From the NCBI RefSeq assembly GCF_000423525.1, contig NZ_AUID01000008.1:1-64000 (forward strand): a DNA stretch of 64,000 nt, in the 5' to 3' direction. Below the pieces are notes generated by a model. That model had not been told where the DNA came from, did no database searches, and worked only from the letters and a program-made list of their open reading frames with translations. Shown one piece after another: positions 44,220 through 53,897 of this stretch. A program made the position numbers and the translations under genes. Source of the DNA: Proteocatella sphenisci DSM 23131. GTDB taxonomy: Bacteria > Bacillota > Clostridia > Peptostreptococcales > Filifactoraceae. Numbering within the stretch: the stretch's first letter is position 1; every line of letters begins with the position of its first letter.

Positions 44220-45191
44220 ATGGAGATAATTGTATTGATGACATCGTGGGCAATCGCTTATTTTGCGGGGCCGAGACTGCTTCCTGTGCTCAGAAAGCTT
44301 AAATTTGGACAGACTGTGAGAGATGATGGACCACAGTCACATCTTCAAAAAAACGGAACGCCTACTATGGGTGGTTTTATATTTATTATTTCGATAATAA
44401 TTACATCGCTGATTGTAATTTCACTAAGACGTGAATTTACAACAGAGATAGTCATTTCACTCTTATTTATGATTCTTTTTGGATTTGTGGGGTTTGTAGA
44501 TGACTATATAAAAGTCGTGAAAAAAAGGTCCCTTGGACTTAAAGCCAGGCAAAAAATATCTATGCAGGTTGTATTTGCGGCAATACTAGCTGTTTTTCAG
44601 CTTAAGATTTCGCCTCTTGGAACCAGTATTTTAGTTCCCTTTACTAACCTGACATTAGACTTAGGCATAATGTATGTGCCATTTCTAATGTTTGTTATAA
44701 TCGCAATAGTGAACAGTGTTAATTTAACAGATGGGCTTGATGGACTTGCAAGTACTGTAACAGTTGTAGTTTCATTATGCTTTGCAGTCATTGCAGCAAT
44801 GACAGGAAATAAAGCCGTGATATATTTTATGTGCTCAGTTGCGGGAGCTTGTATTGGATTTTTGAGAGTGAACAGATATCCTGCAAAAGTATTCATGGGA
44901 GATACAGGATCCATGGCACTTGGAGGAGCAGTGGCTGCAGCTGCAGTAATACTTAACCTGGAACTGCTGGTGCCCCTTATTTGCATTGTATATTTCATGG
45001 AAAGCTTATCTGTTATACTGCAGGTGGGTTATTATAAAAAAACAAAAAAAAGGATATTCAAGATGGCTCCTTTACACCATCATTTTGAGCTATGCGGATG
45101 GCATGAGACTAAAGTTGTAAAGGGATTTATTGTTATTACGGTTATAATGGGTCTGATTGGAATACTTTCAGTCTATATTGGAGGGATTTAG
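44220..45191 (+). CDS. mraY: Phospho-N-acetylmuramoyl-pentapeptide transferase
   Basis: A 323-residue, roughly ten-helix enzyme that makes lipid I. GTPTMGGFIFI, VDDYIKVVKKRSLGL, NLTDGLDGLA and FMGDTGSMALG carry the catalytic Asp residues, and HHHFELCGW is the C-terminal signature. ATG 44220 gives family-like N-terminal length, 8 bp after murF stop, though no strong SD is seen; ATG 44238 has GGAG upstream and is the alternative. Confidence 0.93.
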   Translation: MEIIVLMTSWAIAYFAGPRLLPVLRKLKFGQTVRDDGPQSHLQKNGTPTMGGFIFIISIIITSLIVISLRREFTTEIVISLLFMILFGFVGFVDDYIKVVKKRSLGLKARQKISMQVVFAAILAVFQLKISPLGTSILVPFTNLTLDLGIMYVPFLMFVIIAIVNSVNLTDGLDGLASTVTVVVSLCFAVIAAMTGNKAVIYFMCSVAGACIGFLRVNRYPAKVFMGDTGSMALGGAVAAAAVILNLELLVPLICIVYFMESLSVILQVGYYKKTKKRIFKMAPLHHHFELCGWHETKVVKGFIVITVIMGLIGILSVYIGGI

Positions 45192-46541
45192 ATGATGCAG
45201 TTAAAAGATAAGAAAGTAATAGTTATCGGACTGGGCAAGAGTGGAGTTAAACTCCTTGAGTTTTTAGATAAAAAACATGTACAAACTACGGCTTATGACA
45301 GCAACAATACTACAGACAAATCGCTGTCTGAAAAATTTTCAGCTAATATAAATTTCAAGCTTGGCCAAAACCCAAACGGTGATGAAATCTGTGATCTTGT
45401 TATAGTTTCTCCAGGGATATCCATGAATCTTGAATTTATGAAAAAATTTACAGATAGAAACATAGAAATTGCAGGTGAAGTCGAATTTGCATACAATTTT
45501 GCAAAAGGAAGATTCGTCAGTATAAGCGGAACGAATGGCAAAACAACGACAACGGCTCTGACAGGAGAAATATTTAAAGCAGCCGGATTTGATACAAGAG
45601 TTGTTGGAAACATTGGAAATCCAGTTATATCTGAAGTAGAAACATCTACAGAAGATACTATTTTTGTGGCAGAATTATCAAGTTTTCAGCTTGAGACGAT
45701 AAAAAAATTCAACAGTAAAGCAGCTGTAGTAATAAACGTTACGCCTGATCACCTGGACAGACACCTTACAGTAGAAAATTATGCAGCCGTAAAATCCAGG
45801 ATATTTGAAAATCAGAAAAATGATGATTATTCGATTATAAATTATGACGATCCTTCAGTCAGAAAAATGGCGGAAAAACTAAAATCGAGATTGATTTTTT
45901 TCAGTAAAGAAAGCAAATTGAAAAATGGAATATATATAGAAAATGGAATTATAAAATATGCCAAGAATTCAGACATAAAAGAAATAATAAAAAGAGATGA
46001 AGTCTTCCTTAAAGGAAACCATAATCTGGAGAATGTCATGTCAGCAATCGGCTTGGGCATTGCAAACGATGTAGATATTGAAGTAATGAAAAAAGTCCTG
46101 AGAGAATTTAAAGGTGTAGAACACAGGCTTGAATTAGTTGAAAACACAGGTGGTATTGAATATATAAATGATTCAAAAGGGACCAATGTAGATTCTTCTA
46201 TAAAGGCGCTAGAAGCGTATGATCACGATGTGATACTCATTGCGGGAGGTTATGACAAAAAAGCTGAGTTTGTAGATTTTGTAAAGATGTTCAGTGCAAG
46301 AGTAAAGCATGCAATATTTATGGGACAAACAAGACAAAAACTTGCAGATGCATGTATTGAAAATGGATACAATGAATTTACATTTGCGCAAAATATGAAG
46401 GAAGCCGTTGAAACAGCAAAAAAAATAGCAAAACCTGGAGACACAGTACTTCTTTCTCCGGCATGTGCATCATGGGGAATGTATAACAACTTCGAGGAAC
46501 GTGGCGAAGATTTTAAAAATAATGTAAGAGGTCATGTATAA
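45192..46541 (+). CDS. murD: UDP-N-acetylmuramoylalanine--D-glutamate ligase
   Basis: A 449-residue Mur ligase that adds D-glutamate. VIGLGKSGVKLLEFL (N-terminal Rossmann), SGTNGKTTTTALTG (ATP loop) and NDSKGTNVDSS are present. It abuts the mraY stop. The C-terminal LSPACASWGMYNNFEERG block is typical of MurD. Confidence 0.96.
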   Translation: MMQLKDKKVIVIGLGKSGVKLLEFLDKKHVQTTAYDSNNTTDKSLSEKFSANINFKLGQNPNGDEICDLVIVSPGISMNLEFMKKFTDRNIEIAGEVEFAYNFAKGRFVSISGTNGKTTTTALTGEIFKAAGFDTRVVGNIGNPVISEVETSTEDTIFVAELSSFQLETIKKFNSKAAVVINVTPDHLDRHLTVENYAAVKSRIFENQKNDDYSIINYDDPSVRKMAEKLKSRLIFFSKESKLKNGIYIENGIIKYAKNSDIKEIIKRDEVFLKGNHNLENVMSAIGLGIANDVDIEVMKKVLREFKGVEHRLELVENTGGIEYINDSKGTNVDSSIKALEAYDHDVILIAGGYDKKAEFVDFVKMFSARVKHAIFMGQTRQKLADACIENGYNEFTFAQNMKEAVETAKKIAKPGDTVLLSPACASWGMYNNFEERGEDFKNNVRGHV

Positions 46542-47726
46542 GTGGAAAATAAAGGCAGAAATCGTGGTGAGGGAAAAATAGACTATATGGTCCTGATACT
46601 TACAGTTACAATAACTGTCATCGGAATAATAATGGTCTACAGTGCAAGTTATGTAAACTCAGGCTTTAGATATGAAAATCCCAACAAGATAATATATAAA
46701 GAAATAATATTTGCAATAATTGGAATGGCATTGATGTTTTTAGGAATGAAAATCCCCTATAGAATATACAGGGGAACGCTCACAAGACTTCTTGCATGGA
46801 TAACATTCATAACTTTTTTGTTACTTCTGACACCTATGGGTCTGGATCTTAACGGAGGATTAAGGTGGATCAATCTTGGATTTACAACATTTATGCCATC
46901 AGAGCTTGCGAAATATACATGTATATTTCTTATGTCAGAAGCGCTGACTAAAAAAGATATTGACTGCAGGAGGCTTGGTGACGCTGGAAAATTCTGGCTT
47001 GCCCCAGGGTTTTTTATTGCAATGGTTGCAATGCAGCCGGATTTATCGACCGCATTCATACTTTTTTGTATAACCTTTTACCTCTACTACATAGGCGGTA
47101 TAAGAAAAACTTGGATATTTTTTCTTTTTGGCATAGGAATACTTGGAATTGCAGGCCTTATAGCAATAGAGCCATTCAGGATACTAAGGGTAAAGACTCT
47201 GTTAGACCCCTTTTATGATCCTCAAGGAGCAGGGTATCAAGTGCTTCAATCCCTGTACGCGATTGCTTCAGGAGGTATAAAGGGAGTTGGGCTTGGAGCA
47301 AGCAGGCAGAAACTCCTCTATCTGCCAGAGCCTCAAAATGACTATATTTTTGCAATTATAAGTGAAGAACTTGGATTTATAGGATCACTTTCAATTATAT
47401 TTTTGTTTGTAGCGCTAATATCTAGATGTTTTATGATTGCAGCAAATGCACCGGACAGATATGCTACATTTATAGTTTCTGGAATAACTATACAGATGGC
47501 GCTTCAGTCGCTTGTAAATATGTTTGTTGCAGTGTCTCTTCTTCCAAGTACTGGGATACCACTGCCACTGATTAGTTATGGTGGAACATCACTGGTTTTA
47601 AATCTTTTTGCCATGGGAATCATACTTAATATATCCAAGTATGACAGAAGATATATACAAAAGGACAAAGATAAAGTAATAAAGAAAAAATATCATAAAA
47701 TTGAGAGCAGGAGAAGGAATATATGA
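46542..47726 (+). CDS. ftsW: FtsW/RodA/SpoVE family glycosyltransferase
   Basis: A 394-residue SEDS protein with about ten TM segments. NGGLRWINLGFTTFMPSELA and PLPLISYGGTS (SEDS signature) are present. GTG directly follows the murD stop. SEDS proteins polymerise glycan with a partner PBP, here most likely the PASTA PBP. Position between murD and murG indicates FtsW rather than RodA; SpoVE cannot be excluded. Confidence 0.92.
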   Translation: MENKGRNRGEGKIDYMVLILTVTITVIGIIMVYSASYVNSGFRYENPNKIIYKEIIFAIIGMALMFLGMKIPYRIYRGTLTRLLAWITFITFLLLLTPMGLDLNGGLRWINLGFTTFMPSELAKYTCIFLMSEALTKKDIDCRRLGDAGKFWLAPGFFIAMVAMQPDLSTAFILFCITFYLYYIGGIRKTWIFFLFGIGILGIAGLIAIEPFRILRVKTLLDPFYDPQGAGYQVLQSLYAIASGGIKGVGLGASRQKLLYLPEPQNDYIFAIISEELGFIGSLSIIFLFVALISRCFMIAANAPDRYATFIVSGITIQMALQSLVNMFVAVSLLPSTGIPLPLISYGGTSLVLNLFAMGIILNISKYDRRYIQKDKDKVIKKKYHKIESRRRNI

Positions 47727-48823
47727 GAATAATCGTGACAGGAGGAGGAACCGGAGGCCATATTTATCCAGCCATTGCTATAGCAGACAGGTTTAAAGAA
47801 GACTACCCAGATTCAGAAATTCTTTATGTGGGCGTTGAAGGTGGGCTCGAGTCAAGACTTGCATCGCAGTATGGGTATGATTTTAAAGGGCTTAAAGTTA
47901 AAGGCTTTCAAAGAAAAATAAGTATTGAAAATATAAAGCGTGCAATACTTGCAGCAAAGGCTGTAAAAGAAGCAGCATATATAATTGGCGAATTTAAACC
48001 AGATATAGTAATAGGAACCGGAGGGTATGTTTGTGGTCCTGTAGTGATGGCTGCATCAAAAACCAAAGCTGTTACGGCGATTCATGAACAAAATGCGTTC
48101 CCGGGAATTACAAATAAAATACTTGCAAAAAAAGTGGACAAGGTGTTTTTGGGTTTTGAAGCAGCAAAAGACAGGATGAAGTGCAAGCATGAACCCCTAA
48201 TTGTGGGGAATCCAGTCAGGAAAGACATCAGAAATCCTCTTGACAAGTCTGAAGCCAGAAAAAAACTTGGCCTTTCAAATGAGACTGCATTTATTTTGGT
48301 TACTGGAGGATCGGGAGGATTTGGAGCTATAAATAATGCGTTCATTAAAATAATTCCAAAACTTATAGAAAGAAATGTTGAATTTGCCTTCTCTACGGGT
48401 AAATATTATTATGAGGCTGTTATGAAAATCCTAAAGGATAAAGAATTTAGCTGTAATTTCAGGGTATTTGAATATATTGACAACATGCCAGACTATCTTT
48501 CAGCAAGTGATTTATGTGTAGTGAGCGCCGGAGCTACAACACTTGCAGAAATAAATGCAGTAGGTAGAGCCTCTATAGTAATCCCAAAAGCTTATACATC
48601 GGAAAATCATCAGGAATACAATGCAAAATATATAAAATCAAAAGAAGCTGGCGAATATATTTTGGAAAAAGAACTTGATGAAGATAATCTATTTGAAAAA
48701 ATAATGGATATAATAGAGAATTCCGAGAAACGTATATTTATGGAAAAAAACAGCAGAGAACTTAACTCTATTGATCCTTGCGAAGCCATAGTAAAAGAAC
48801 TTTCGCAACTTATAGTACAATGA
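47723..48823 (+). CDS. murG: UDP-N-acetylglucosamine--MurNAc-pentapeptide pyrophosphoryl-undecaprenol transferase
   Basis: A 366-residue GT28 enzyme making lipid II. TGGGTGGHIYPA is the N-terminal G-loop; HEQNAFPGITNKIL and GATTLAEINAVGRASIVIPK are MurG signatures. It overlaps ftsW by 4 bp (ATGA). Confidence 0.96.
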   Translation: MRIIVTGGGTGGHIYPAIAIADRFKEDYPDSEILYVGVEGGLESRLASQYGYDFKGLKVKGFQRKISIENIKRAILAAKAVKEAAYIIGEFKPDIVIGTGGYVCGPVVMAASKTKAVTAIHEQNAFPGITNKILAKKVDKVFLGFEAAKDRMKCKHEPLIVGNPVRKDIRNPLDKSEARKKLGLSNETAFILVTGGSGGFGAINNAFIKIIPKLIERNVEFAFSTGKYYYEAVMKILKDKEFSCNFRVFEYIDNMPDYLSASDLCVVSAGATTLAEINAVGRASIVIPKAYTSENHQEYNAKYIKSKEAGEYILEKELDEDNLFEKIMDIIENSEKRIFMEKNSRELNSIDPCEAIVKELSQLIVQ

Positions 48824-48842
48824 TCATTGCAGGAGATTTTTA

Positions 48843-49562
48843 ATGAATAAAAAAATAATATTGATTTCAGTAGTTTCTGGAATACTTCTGTTACTTGGAA
48901 TTTACTTTACATCACCTTATTTTCACGTGAACAGTATAATAATTCTTGGGAATTCTAAAATAACTACAGAAGAAATTGAATCAAAACTTAATGTACTTCT
49001 TGAGGAAAATACATTTTTGACGGATAAAAAAAAGATCAAAGAAATCTATACAAGTGATCCATATATAGAATCTATAGAAATCAAGAGCAAGTTTCCATCC
49101 ACTTTGATATTTAATATAAAAAAGAGGCAGGCTGTAGCAACTGTGAAATTTTCAGGAGGTTTTCTGGTAATAGACGAAAACGCAGCGGTACTTGAATCTA
49201 CACAGGAGCTGTCAAAAATAGTAAAACCCCTCATAAGTGGAATTGAAGTTACACAGGTCAGACTTGGGGATAAACTTGATATTGAAAACGAAGATACATT
49301 CAATCTTATACACAATATAATAACAAATGTAAGAAGTGCAAAACTCTTGAATAATATATCTCAGATAGAAATAAGCAAAGAATCTGAAATAGTCATGATA
49401 ACTCCCCAGGGAGTAAATGTACTCTTAGGTGAGGGTGAAAATCTAAATAACAAAATGCTTATATTAAATCAGATACTTATAGATCTTCATGAAAAGAAAA
49501 TATACAGTGGCTACATTGATATGAGATATGAAGGATATCCAGTATACAGGAGAACAAAATGA
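48843..49562 (+). CDS. divIB: DivIB/FtsQ-type cell division protein
   Basis: A 239-residue bitopic protein with a short cytoplasmic N-terminus, TM at about 5-22 and a POTRA-like domain (FHVNSIIILGNSKITTEEIE). It stabilises the division complex with FtsL and DivIC. Position after murG is the usual one. AGGAG precedes the ATG. Confidence 0.88.
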   Translation: MNKKIILISVVSGILLLLGIYFTSPYFHVNSIIILGNSKITTEEIESKLNVLLEENTFLTDKKKIKEIYTSDPYIESIEIKSKFPSTLIFNIKKRQAVATVKFSGGFLVIDENAAVLESTQELSKIVKPLISGIEVTQVRLGDKLDIENEDTFNLIHNIITNVRSAKLLNNISQIEISKESEIVMITPQGVNVLLGEGENLNNKMLILNQILIDLHEKKIYSGYIDMRYEGYPVYRRTK

Positions 49563-50278
49563 AACCAATTTTGAAGAACAAAATGGCTAAAATATTATTC
49601 TTTTTTTTCAGTTTTATAATAGGGGTAACTCTTGTGATGCAGTTCAAACTTGTAGAAACAATGAATAATGGACAAAGCATATATGATAAGGCTGCCCACC
49701 TTCAGCTTGAGCTTACAGGAATTAAAGAACGTAAGGAAAAATTGGAAAAAGAAATAAAAGAAGTAGAATCAAAGATATCCGAAATAAACAACTCAGAGCT
49801 TGAAAGTGATACGCTTCAAGAGACCCTTAAAAGTGAAATGGAAAAATATGAACTTCAAATTGGTTATAAGAAAGCGCAGGGAGAAGGGATTGAGCTCGAA
49901 CTCCTACTCCAGGATATAGAAAATTATGATGTACTCATCAATAACTATGATCTTATACTATCTATAGTCAACAAGCTCAATGCAGCAGGAGCAGAAGGGA
50001 TTGCTATAAATGACGAAAGGATTGTTACGGCTACAGACTTCAGATATGAAGAAGGAACTCTTCATGTAAATTCCAATCCCATAAAGTCGCCATTTGTTTT
50101 CAGAGCAATCGGTAATCCGGATACTCTTGAGGCGTCACTTAATATAAGATATGGTATATTATGGGAATTGAAACACAATTTTGGTATAAACAGCAGAATA
50201 GAAAAAAAGAAAACAGTTGTACTTCCCATGTATGTAAAAGAGATAGTATACAAATTTGCAGAAGTGGTAGAAGATTAG
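49559..50278 (+). CDS. DUF881 family protein (YlxW-like), copy 1
   Basis: A 239-residue protein: N-terminal TM (about 10-28), coiled coil (about 45-100), then the DUF881 domain with LVNSLKAAGAEGIAIN-like AGAEGIAINDERIV. DUF881 proteins sit between divIB and ftsZ in many Firmicutes; their function is unknown. It overlaps divIB by 4 bp. Confidence 0.85.
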   Translation: MKPILKNKMAKILFFFFSFIIGVTLVMQFKLVETMNNGQSIYDKAAHLQLELTGIKERKEKLEKEIKEVESKISEINNSELESDTLQETLKSEMEKYELQIGYKKAQGEGIELELLLQDIENYDVLINNYDLILSIVNKLNAAGAEGIAINDERIVTATDFRYEEGTLHVNSNPIKSPFVFRAIGNPDTLEASLNIRYGILWELKHNFGINSRIEKKKTVVLPMYVKEIVYKFAEVVED

Positions 50279-50285
50279 GAGAAAA

Positions 50286-51017
50286 ATGAAACCTGAAATA
50301 AGCAAGCGAATAAACATTTTACTTTTGGTTACATTTGTATTTGGTATAGCGCTTTCAATGCAGATTAAAAATCTCTCAGATAAAACCTCACTTATTAATG
50401 TAGAAGGTGTAAATGAAATGGAGATGCAACTGAAAATTGAAAATGCAGAAATAAGCAAACTTGAAGAATATCTAAGCAGAAAGACAAGTGAACTTGAAGA
50501 TTATAGTGAAATAACAGACTCGCCAGACTTGACTTCTGTAATGGAATCGAAGATATCATACTACAAAGGGGTCAATGCGGAAAATGATCTTCTTGGAAGT
50601 GGTGTAATAATAGAGATAAGAGACAGTGATAAGATAGTTAAGCCGGGTGAAAATCCAAATGATTTTCTTGTCCATGACCAAGATTTATTAAGAATAATAA
50701 ATGATATAAAAATTTCGGGGGCCGAGGCTATATCCATAAACGGACAGAGATACATGAGCTTTTCAGAAATAAAATGCAGCGGGCCAACAGTTACAATAAA
50801 TGGAAAGACTTATGGCCAACCCTTTGTTATAAAAGCTATAGGAGATACTGTTAATCTTGAGGCTGCAATAAAATCCATCGATTCTTACAGCTACATGCTC
50901 AACAGCATATATGGAATAAAGATAAAAGTCAGTACTTCTGAAGAAGTATTAATTAAAAGGTATGGGACAATCAAACAATATAATTATCTTGAAAAATTTG
51001 TGGAGGATACTGAATGA
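50286..51017 (+). CDS. DUF881 family protein (YlxX-like), copy 2
   Basis: A 243-residue paralogue of the preceding protein, with the same layout: TM (about 9-25), coiled coil, DUF881 core (SGAEAISINGQRYMS). The two share layout and key residues such as AGAEGIAIN/SGAEAISIN. The pair likely arose by old duplication. It overlaps sbp by 4 bp. Confidence 0.86.
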   Translation: MKPEISKRINILLLVTFVFGIALSMQIKNLSDKTSLINVEGVNEMEMQLKIENAEISKLEEYLSRKTSELEDYSEITDSPDLTSVMESKISYYKGVNAENDLLGSGVIIEIRDSDKIVKPGENPNDFLVHDQDLLRIINDIKISGAEAISINGQRYMSFSEIKCSGPTVTINGKTYGQPFVIKAIGDTVNLEAAIKSIDSYSYMLNSIYGIKIKVSTSEEVLIKRYGTIKQYNYLEKFVEDTE

Positions 51018-51340
51018 TTTGGGCTATTTTGGGTTTAAGTCTGGGAGTTATAGTAGGCGGATATGTACCATTCACATATCCATCTAGTTATTCTCTTTAT
51101 ATATCGATAGCTTTGCTTGCCGCATTTGACTCTGTATGTGGGGCAATAAGAGCAAGTATGGAAAATAAATACGACAATACTCTTTTTATAAGTGGTTTCT
51201 TTACCAACGCAATACTTGCCGCCATGATTTCTTATATAGGAGACAAACTTGGGGTGCCATTTTATTATGCACCAATAATTGTTTTTGGTGGAAGACTTTT
51301 TGATAATCTTGCAATTATAAGAAGACATATTTTTAAATAG
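51014..51340 (+). CDS. sbp: Small basic protein (DUF1290), Sbp
   Basis: A 108-residue protein with three hydrophobic segments. GVIVGGYVPFTYPSSYSLYI and the central AAFDSVCGAIRASMENKYDN are family signatures. Sbp genes occur beside ylxWX and ftsZ in Bacillus and clostridia; role unclear. It is the last gene of the mur/fts run before a 186-bp gap. Confidence 0.9.
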   Translation: MIWAILGLSLGVIVGGYVPFTYPSSYSLYISIALLAAFDSVCGAIRASMENKYDNTLFISGFFTNAILAAMISYIGDKLGVPFYYAPIIVFGGRLFDNLAIIRRHIFK

Positions 51341-51348
51341 ATTTTTTA

Positions 51349-51393
51349 AATTTTATTTCAGTAATAATTATTAAACATTACTGAAATAAAATT
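51349..51393. repeat. Perfect 17-bp inverted repeat upstream of ftsZ
   Basis: 51349-51365 and 51377-51393 are exact reverse complements, separated by 11 nt. The right arm ends A-rich and no T-tract follows on either strand, so it is not a standard terminator. It lies 11 bp upstream of the ftsZ promoter -35. Confidence 0.75.
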
Positions 51394-51403
51394 GTGAAAT
51401 TAC

Positions 51404-51444
51404 TTGACATCAGTGCATGTTATTGGATAAACTGTAACTATAAT
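51404..51444 (+). promoter_or_regulatory. ftsZ promoter region
   Basis: TTGACA (51404-51409) with TAAACT (51428-51433) at 18-bp spacing; an alternative TATAAT lies at 51439-51444. The leader to the start codon is about 80-90 nt. Confidence 0.55.
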
Positions 51445-51526
51445 TATACAATGCGTGATAAAGTAAACGTATTGTATACCGAGAAATAAGAAAAAGTCTA
51501 GTAGAAAGTGGCGGAGGTAAGGATCA

Positions 51527-52654
51527 ATGTTCGATATAGATATGAATGACAGTCTGCTCAGCAGAGAAGTAATAAAAGTAATAGGAGTAGGGGGCGGCGG
51601 GGGAAACGCAGTAAATAGAATGATTCAAGCCGGAATTGCAGGGGTTGAGTACATAGTGATGAATACTGACGCTCAGGCACTTAGACAGTCAGAGGCACCT
51701 ATAAAGATACAACTTGGGGAAAAGACGACCAGAGGACTTGGTGCAGGGGCCAACCCAGAGGTAGGCGCAAAGTCTGCAGAAGAAAGTGAAGAAGACATAA
51801 AAAAATGCATAGAGGGAAGCGATATGATATTTATTACTGCCGGAATGGGCGGTGGAACGGGTACTGGAGCAGCGCCTATAGTGTCAAGAATAGCGAAATC
51901 TATGAATATACTCACTGTAGGAATTGTAACAAAACCATTTTTTTATGAAGGTAAAATGAAAGCAAAAAAAGCTGAAGCGGGAATAGCAGAAATGCAAAAG
52001 TATGTGGACACACTTATTATAATACCAAATGAGAAGATTCTTGAAATAACAGACAAGAATACCAGACTTGATGATGCATTTGAAATGGCAAACCAGGTTC
52101 TTAAACAAGGAGTAAAAGGAATAACAGATATAATAAAAGTTCCAGGTATGATAAACGTGGACTTTGCTGACGTAAGAACAACTATGTCAAATAAAGGCAT
52201 AGCACATATGGGAATAGGAAATGCGCAGGGAGAAAATAGAGCTTTGGTGGCAGCAGAAGAAGCGATAATGAGTCCTCTTTTGGAAACTACCGTAGAAGGA
52301 GCATCTGCCGTACTTATAAATATATCAGCATCAAGAGAATCGTTTACCATCAGCGAATTTAATGAAGTTTCAAGATTTGTTAACGAAAGTGTTAACAGCG
52401 AAGAATCTGAAGTTATAATAGGAACATCACTCAACGACGACCTTGGGGACATTTTGAGCATAACTGTTATTGCAACTGGTTTTTCAGAAGAAGCACCAGC
52501 AAAAACTCCTGTTGTAAAAAAAGAAGAAAAGATAGAAAAAATCGAAAAAATTGAAAAAAACAGCCAGGAAAAAATTCATGTAATAGAAGAAAATGTGGAT
52601 GAAGAAAATGAACCGTTTTTCGTTATTCCAAAATGGTTAGAGAAGAAAAAATAA
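51527..52654 (+). CDS. ftsZ: Cell division protein FtsZ
   Basis: A 375-residue tubulin-like GTPase forming the Z-ring. [13 protein letters not shown] and the GTP-binding [11 protein letters not shown] (near 108-118) are intact, as is NxDFADV ([12 protein letters not shown]). The variable linker (about 325-365) holds repeats of EKI, and the C-terminal binding peptide [12 protein letters not shown] ends the protein. A GGAGG site precedes ATG. No ftsA accompanies it. Confidence 0.97.
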   Translation: MFDIDMNDSLLSREVIKVIGVGGGGGNAVNRMIQAGIAGVEYIVMNTDAQALRQSEAPIKIQLGEKTTRGLGAGANPEVGAKSAEESEEDIKKCIEGSDMIFITAGMGGGTGTGAAPIVSRIAKSMNILTVGIVTKPFFYEGKMKAKKAEAGIAEMQKYVDTLIIIPNEKILEITDKNTRLDDAFEMANQVLKQGVKGITDIIKVPGMINVDFADVRTTMSNKGIAHMGIGNAQGENRALVAAEEAIMSPLLETTVEGASAVLINISASRESFTISEFNEVSRFVNESVNSEESEVIIGTSLNDDLGDILSITVIATGFSEEAPAKTPVVKKEEKIEKIEKIEKNSQEKIHVIEENVDEENEPFFVIPKWLEKKK

Positions 52655-52679
52655 AAGAGAATATATATTCTCTTTTTTT
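52653..52679 (+). terminator. Terminator after ftsZ
   Basis: An 11-12-bp AT-rich palindrome (52653-52664 with 52665-52676) with a TTTTTTT tail. It begins within the ftsZ stop region. Confidence 0.72.
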
Positions 52680-52703
52680 GTAAATAGAAGGGAATAGATA
52701 ATT

Positions 52704-53159
52704 ATGAAGTGTCAGTATTGTGGAGAAATGTCATCAAAAGTAGTCGACTCAAGGCTCGCTGAAGAGGGAAATAGTATAAGACGAAGACGTGAGTGTGAAA
52801 ATTGCAAAAAAAGATTTACCACATATGAGCGTATAGAACGAATAAATATAATGGTAATAAAAAAAGATAAAACTAGAGAATATTTTGATAGAGAAAAAAT
52901 ATTAAAAGGGATATTGAGATCATGTGAAAAAAGAGAAATATCTCTTTCTCAGATGGAAAATGTAGTAGATTCAATAGAAAAAGATATTTTAAACTCTATG
53001 AAGAGAGAAATTACCAGTATTGAGATAGGTGAACTTGTTATGAAATATCTTAAAAATCTTGACGAAGTCAGTTATGTAAGATTTGCTTCAGTTTACAGAG
53101 AATTCAAAGACCTTGAAAGTTTTATGAATGAACTCAAACAGATAATGTCAGAAAAATAG
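52704..53159 (+). CDS. nrdR: Transcriptional repressor NrdR
   Basis: A 151-residue regulator of ribonucleotide reductase genes. The zinc ribbon is CQYCG...CENC (Cys3, Cys6, Cys31, Cys34) and the rest is an ATP-cone domain. The start is [17 protein letters not shown]. No nrd gene is in the window, so its targets lie elsewhere. It precedes the phoB-like gene by 7 bp. Confidence 0.96.
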   Translation: MKCQYCGEMSSKVVDSRLAEEGNSIRRRRECENCKKRFTTYERIERINIMVIKKDKTREYFDREKILKGILRSCEKREISLSQMENVVDSIEKDILNSMKREITSIEIGELVMKYLKNLDEVSYVRFASVYREFKDLESFMNELKQIMSEK

Positions 53160-53166
53160 GGAAAAT

Positions 53167-53865
53167 ATGAACGAGAAAATACTTATAATCGATGATGAAG
53201 AAAACATTGTAGAACTGATAAAATTCAATTTAGAATTAAATGGATATCAGACTCAGTGTGCATATGACGGTAAAACTGGTATTTCAAAAATCAAAACATG
53301 GAACCCTGATCTGGTGCTTCTTGACATCATGCTTCCAGGAATAGATGGAATAACTATAATTCAGCTAGTAAGGTCGGATGAAAAATTAAAACATATACCA
53401 ATAATAATGATGACTGCAAAGTCACAGGACTCAGATAAATTCATAGGATTTGAAAGCGGAGCAGATGATTATGTTACCAAACCTTTTATAGTAAAAGAAC
53501 TGGTATACAGAATCAAGGCAGTTCTCAAAAGATCTGTTTCAAATTCGACATCAGGGATGGGAAAAAAAGAAATAATTGAAATAAATAATCTGACAATAGA
53601 TTTTTCCAATTATCAAATTCTGAAAAATCAAAAAAAACTGGAATTAACATTGAAAGAATATGAACTTATAAAATATCTTGCAGAGAATGCAGATATGGTT
53701 CTTACAAGAGATGATATTCTTGATAAAGTGTGGGGATATGACTTTTTTGGAGAAAGCAGAACCTTGGATGTCCATATAAGGAATATTCGCAAAAAAATCG
53801 GTGATGAGAATCAAGGCATAATCGAAACTGTGAGAGGGATTGGTTATAAATTCAATAAAAATTAA
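53167..53865 (+). CDS. OmpR/PhoB-family response regulator
   Basis: A 232-residue regulator: IIDDEENIVELIKF and LLDIMLPGIDG in the receiver, ADDYVTKPF with the conserved Lys, and a winged-helix domain (LTLKEYELIKYL, IETVRGIGYKF). PhoB-like length. It pairs with the PAS kinase 32 bp downstream and precedes a long operon of helicase and pilus genes. Confidence 0.93.
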   Translation: MNEKILIIDDEENIVELIKFNLELNGYQTQCAYDGKTGISKIKTWNPDLVLLDIMLPGIDGITIIQLVRSDEKLKHIPIIMMTAKSQDSDKFIGFESGADDYVTKPFIVKELVYRIKAVLKRSVSNSTSGMGKKEIIEINNLTIDFSNYQILKNQKKLELTLKEYELIKYLAENADMVLTRDDILDKVWGYDFFGESRTLDVHIRNIRKKIGDENQGIIETVRGIGYKFNKN

Positions 53866-53897
53866 ATTATAATTAATTTTAAAAATCGGGAGATATC

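Noticed and set aside
51349-51393. The 17-bp inverted repeat as an intrinsic terminator of the sbp operon
   Set aside because: No T-tract follows the stem on either strand, and the arms themselves are A/T-rich. It was kept as a repeat instead.
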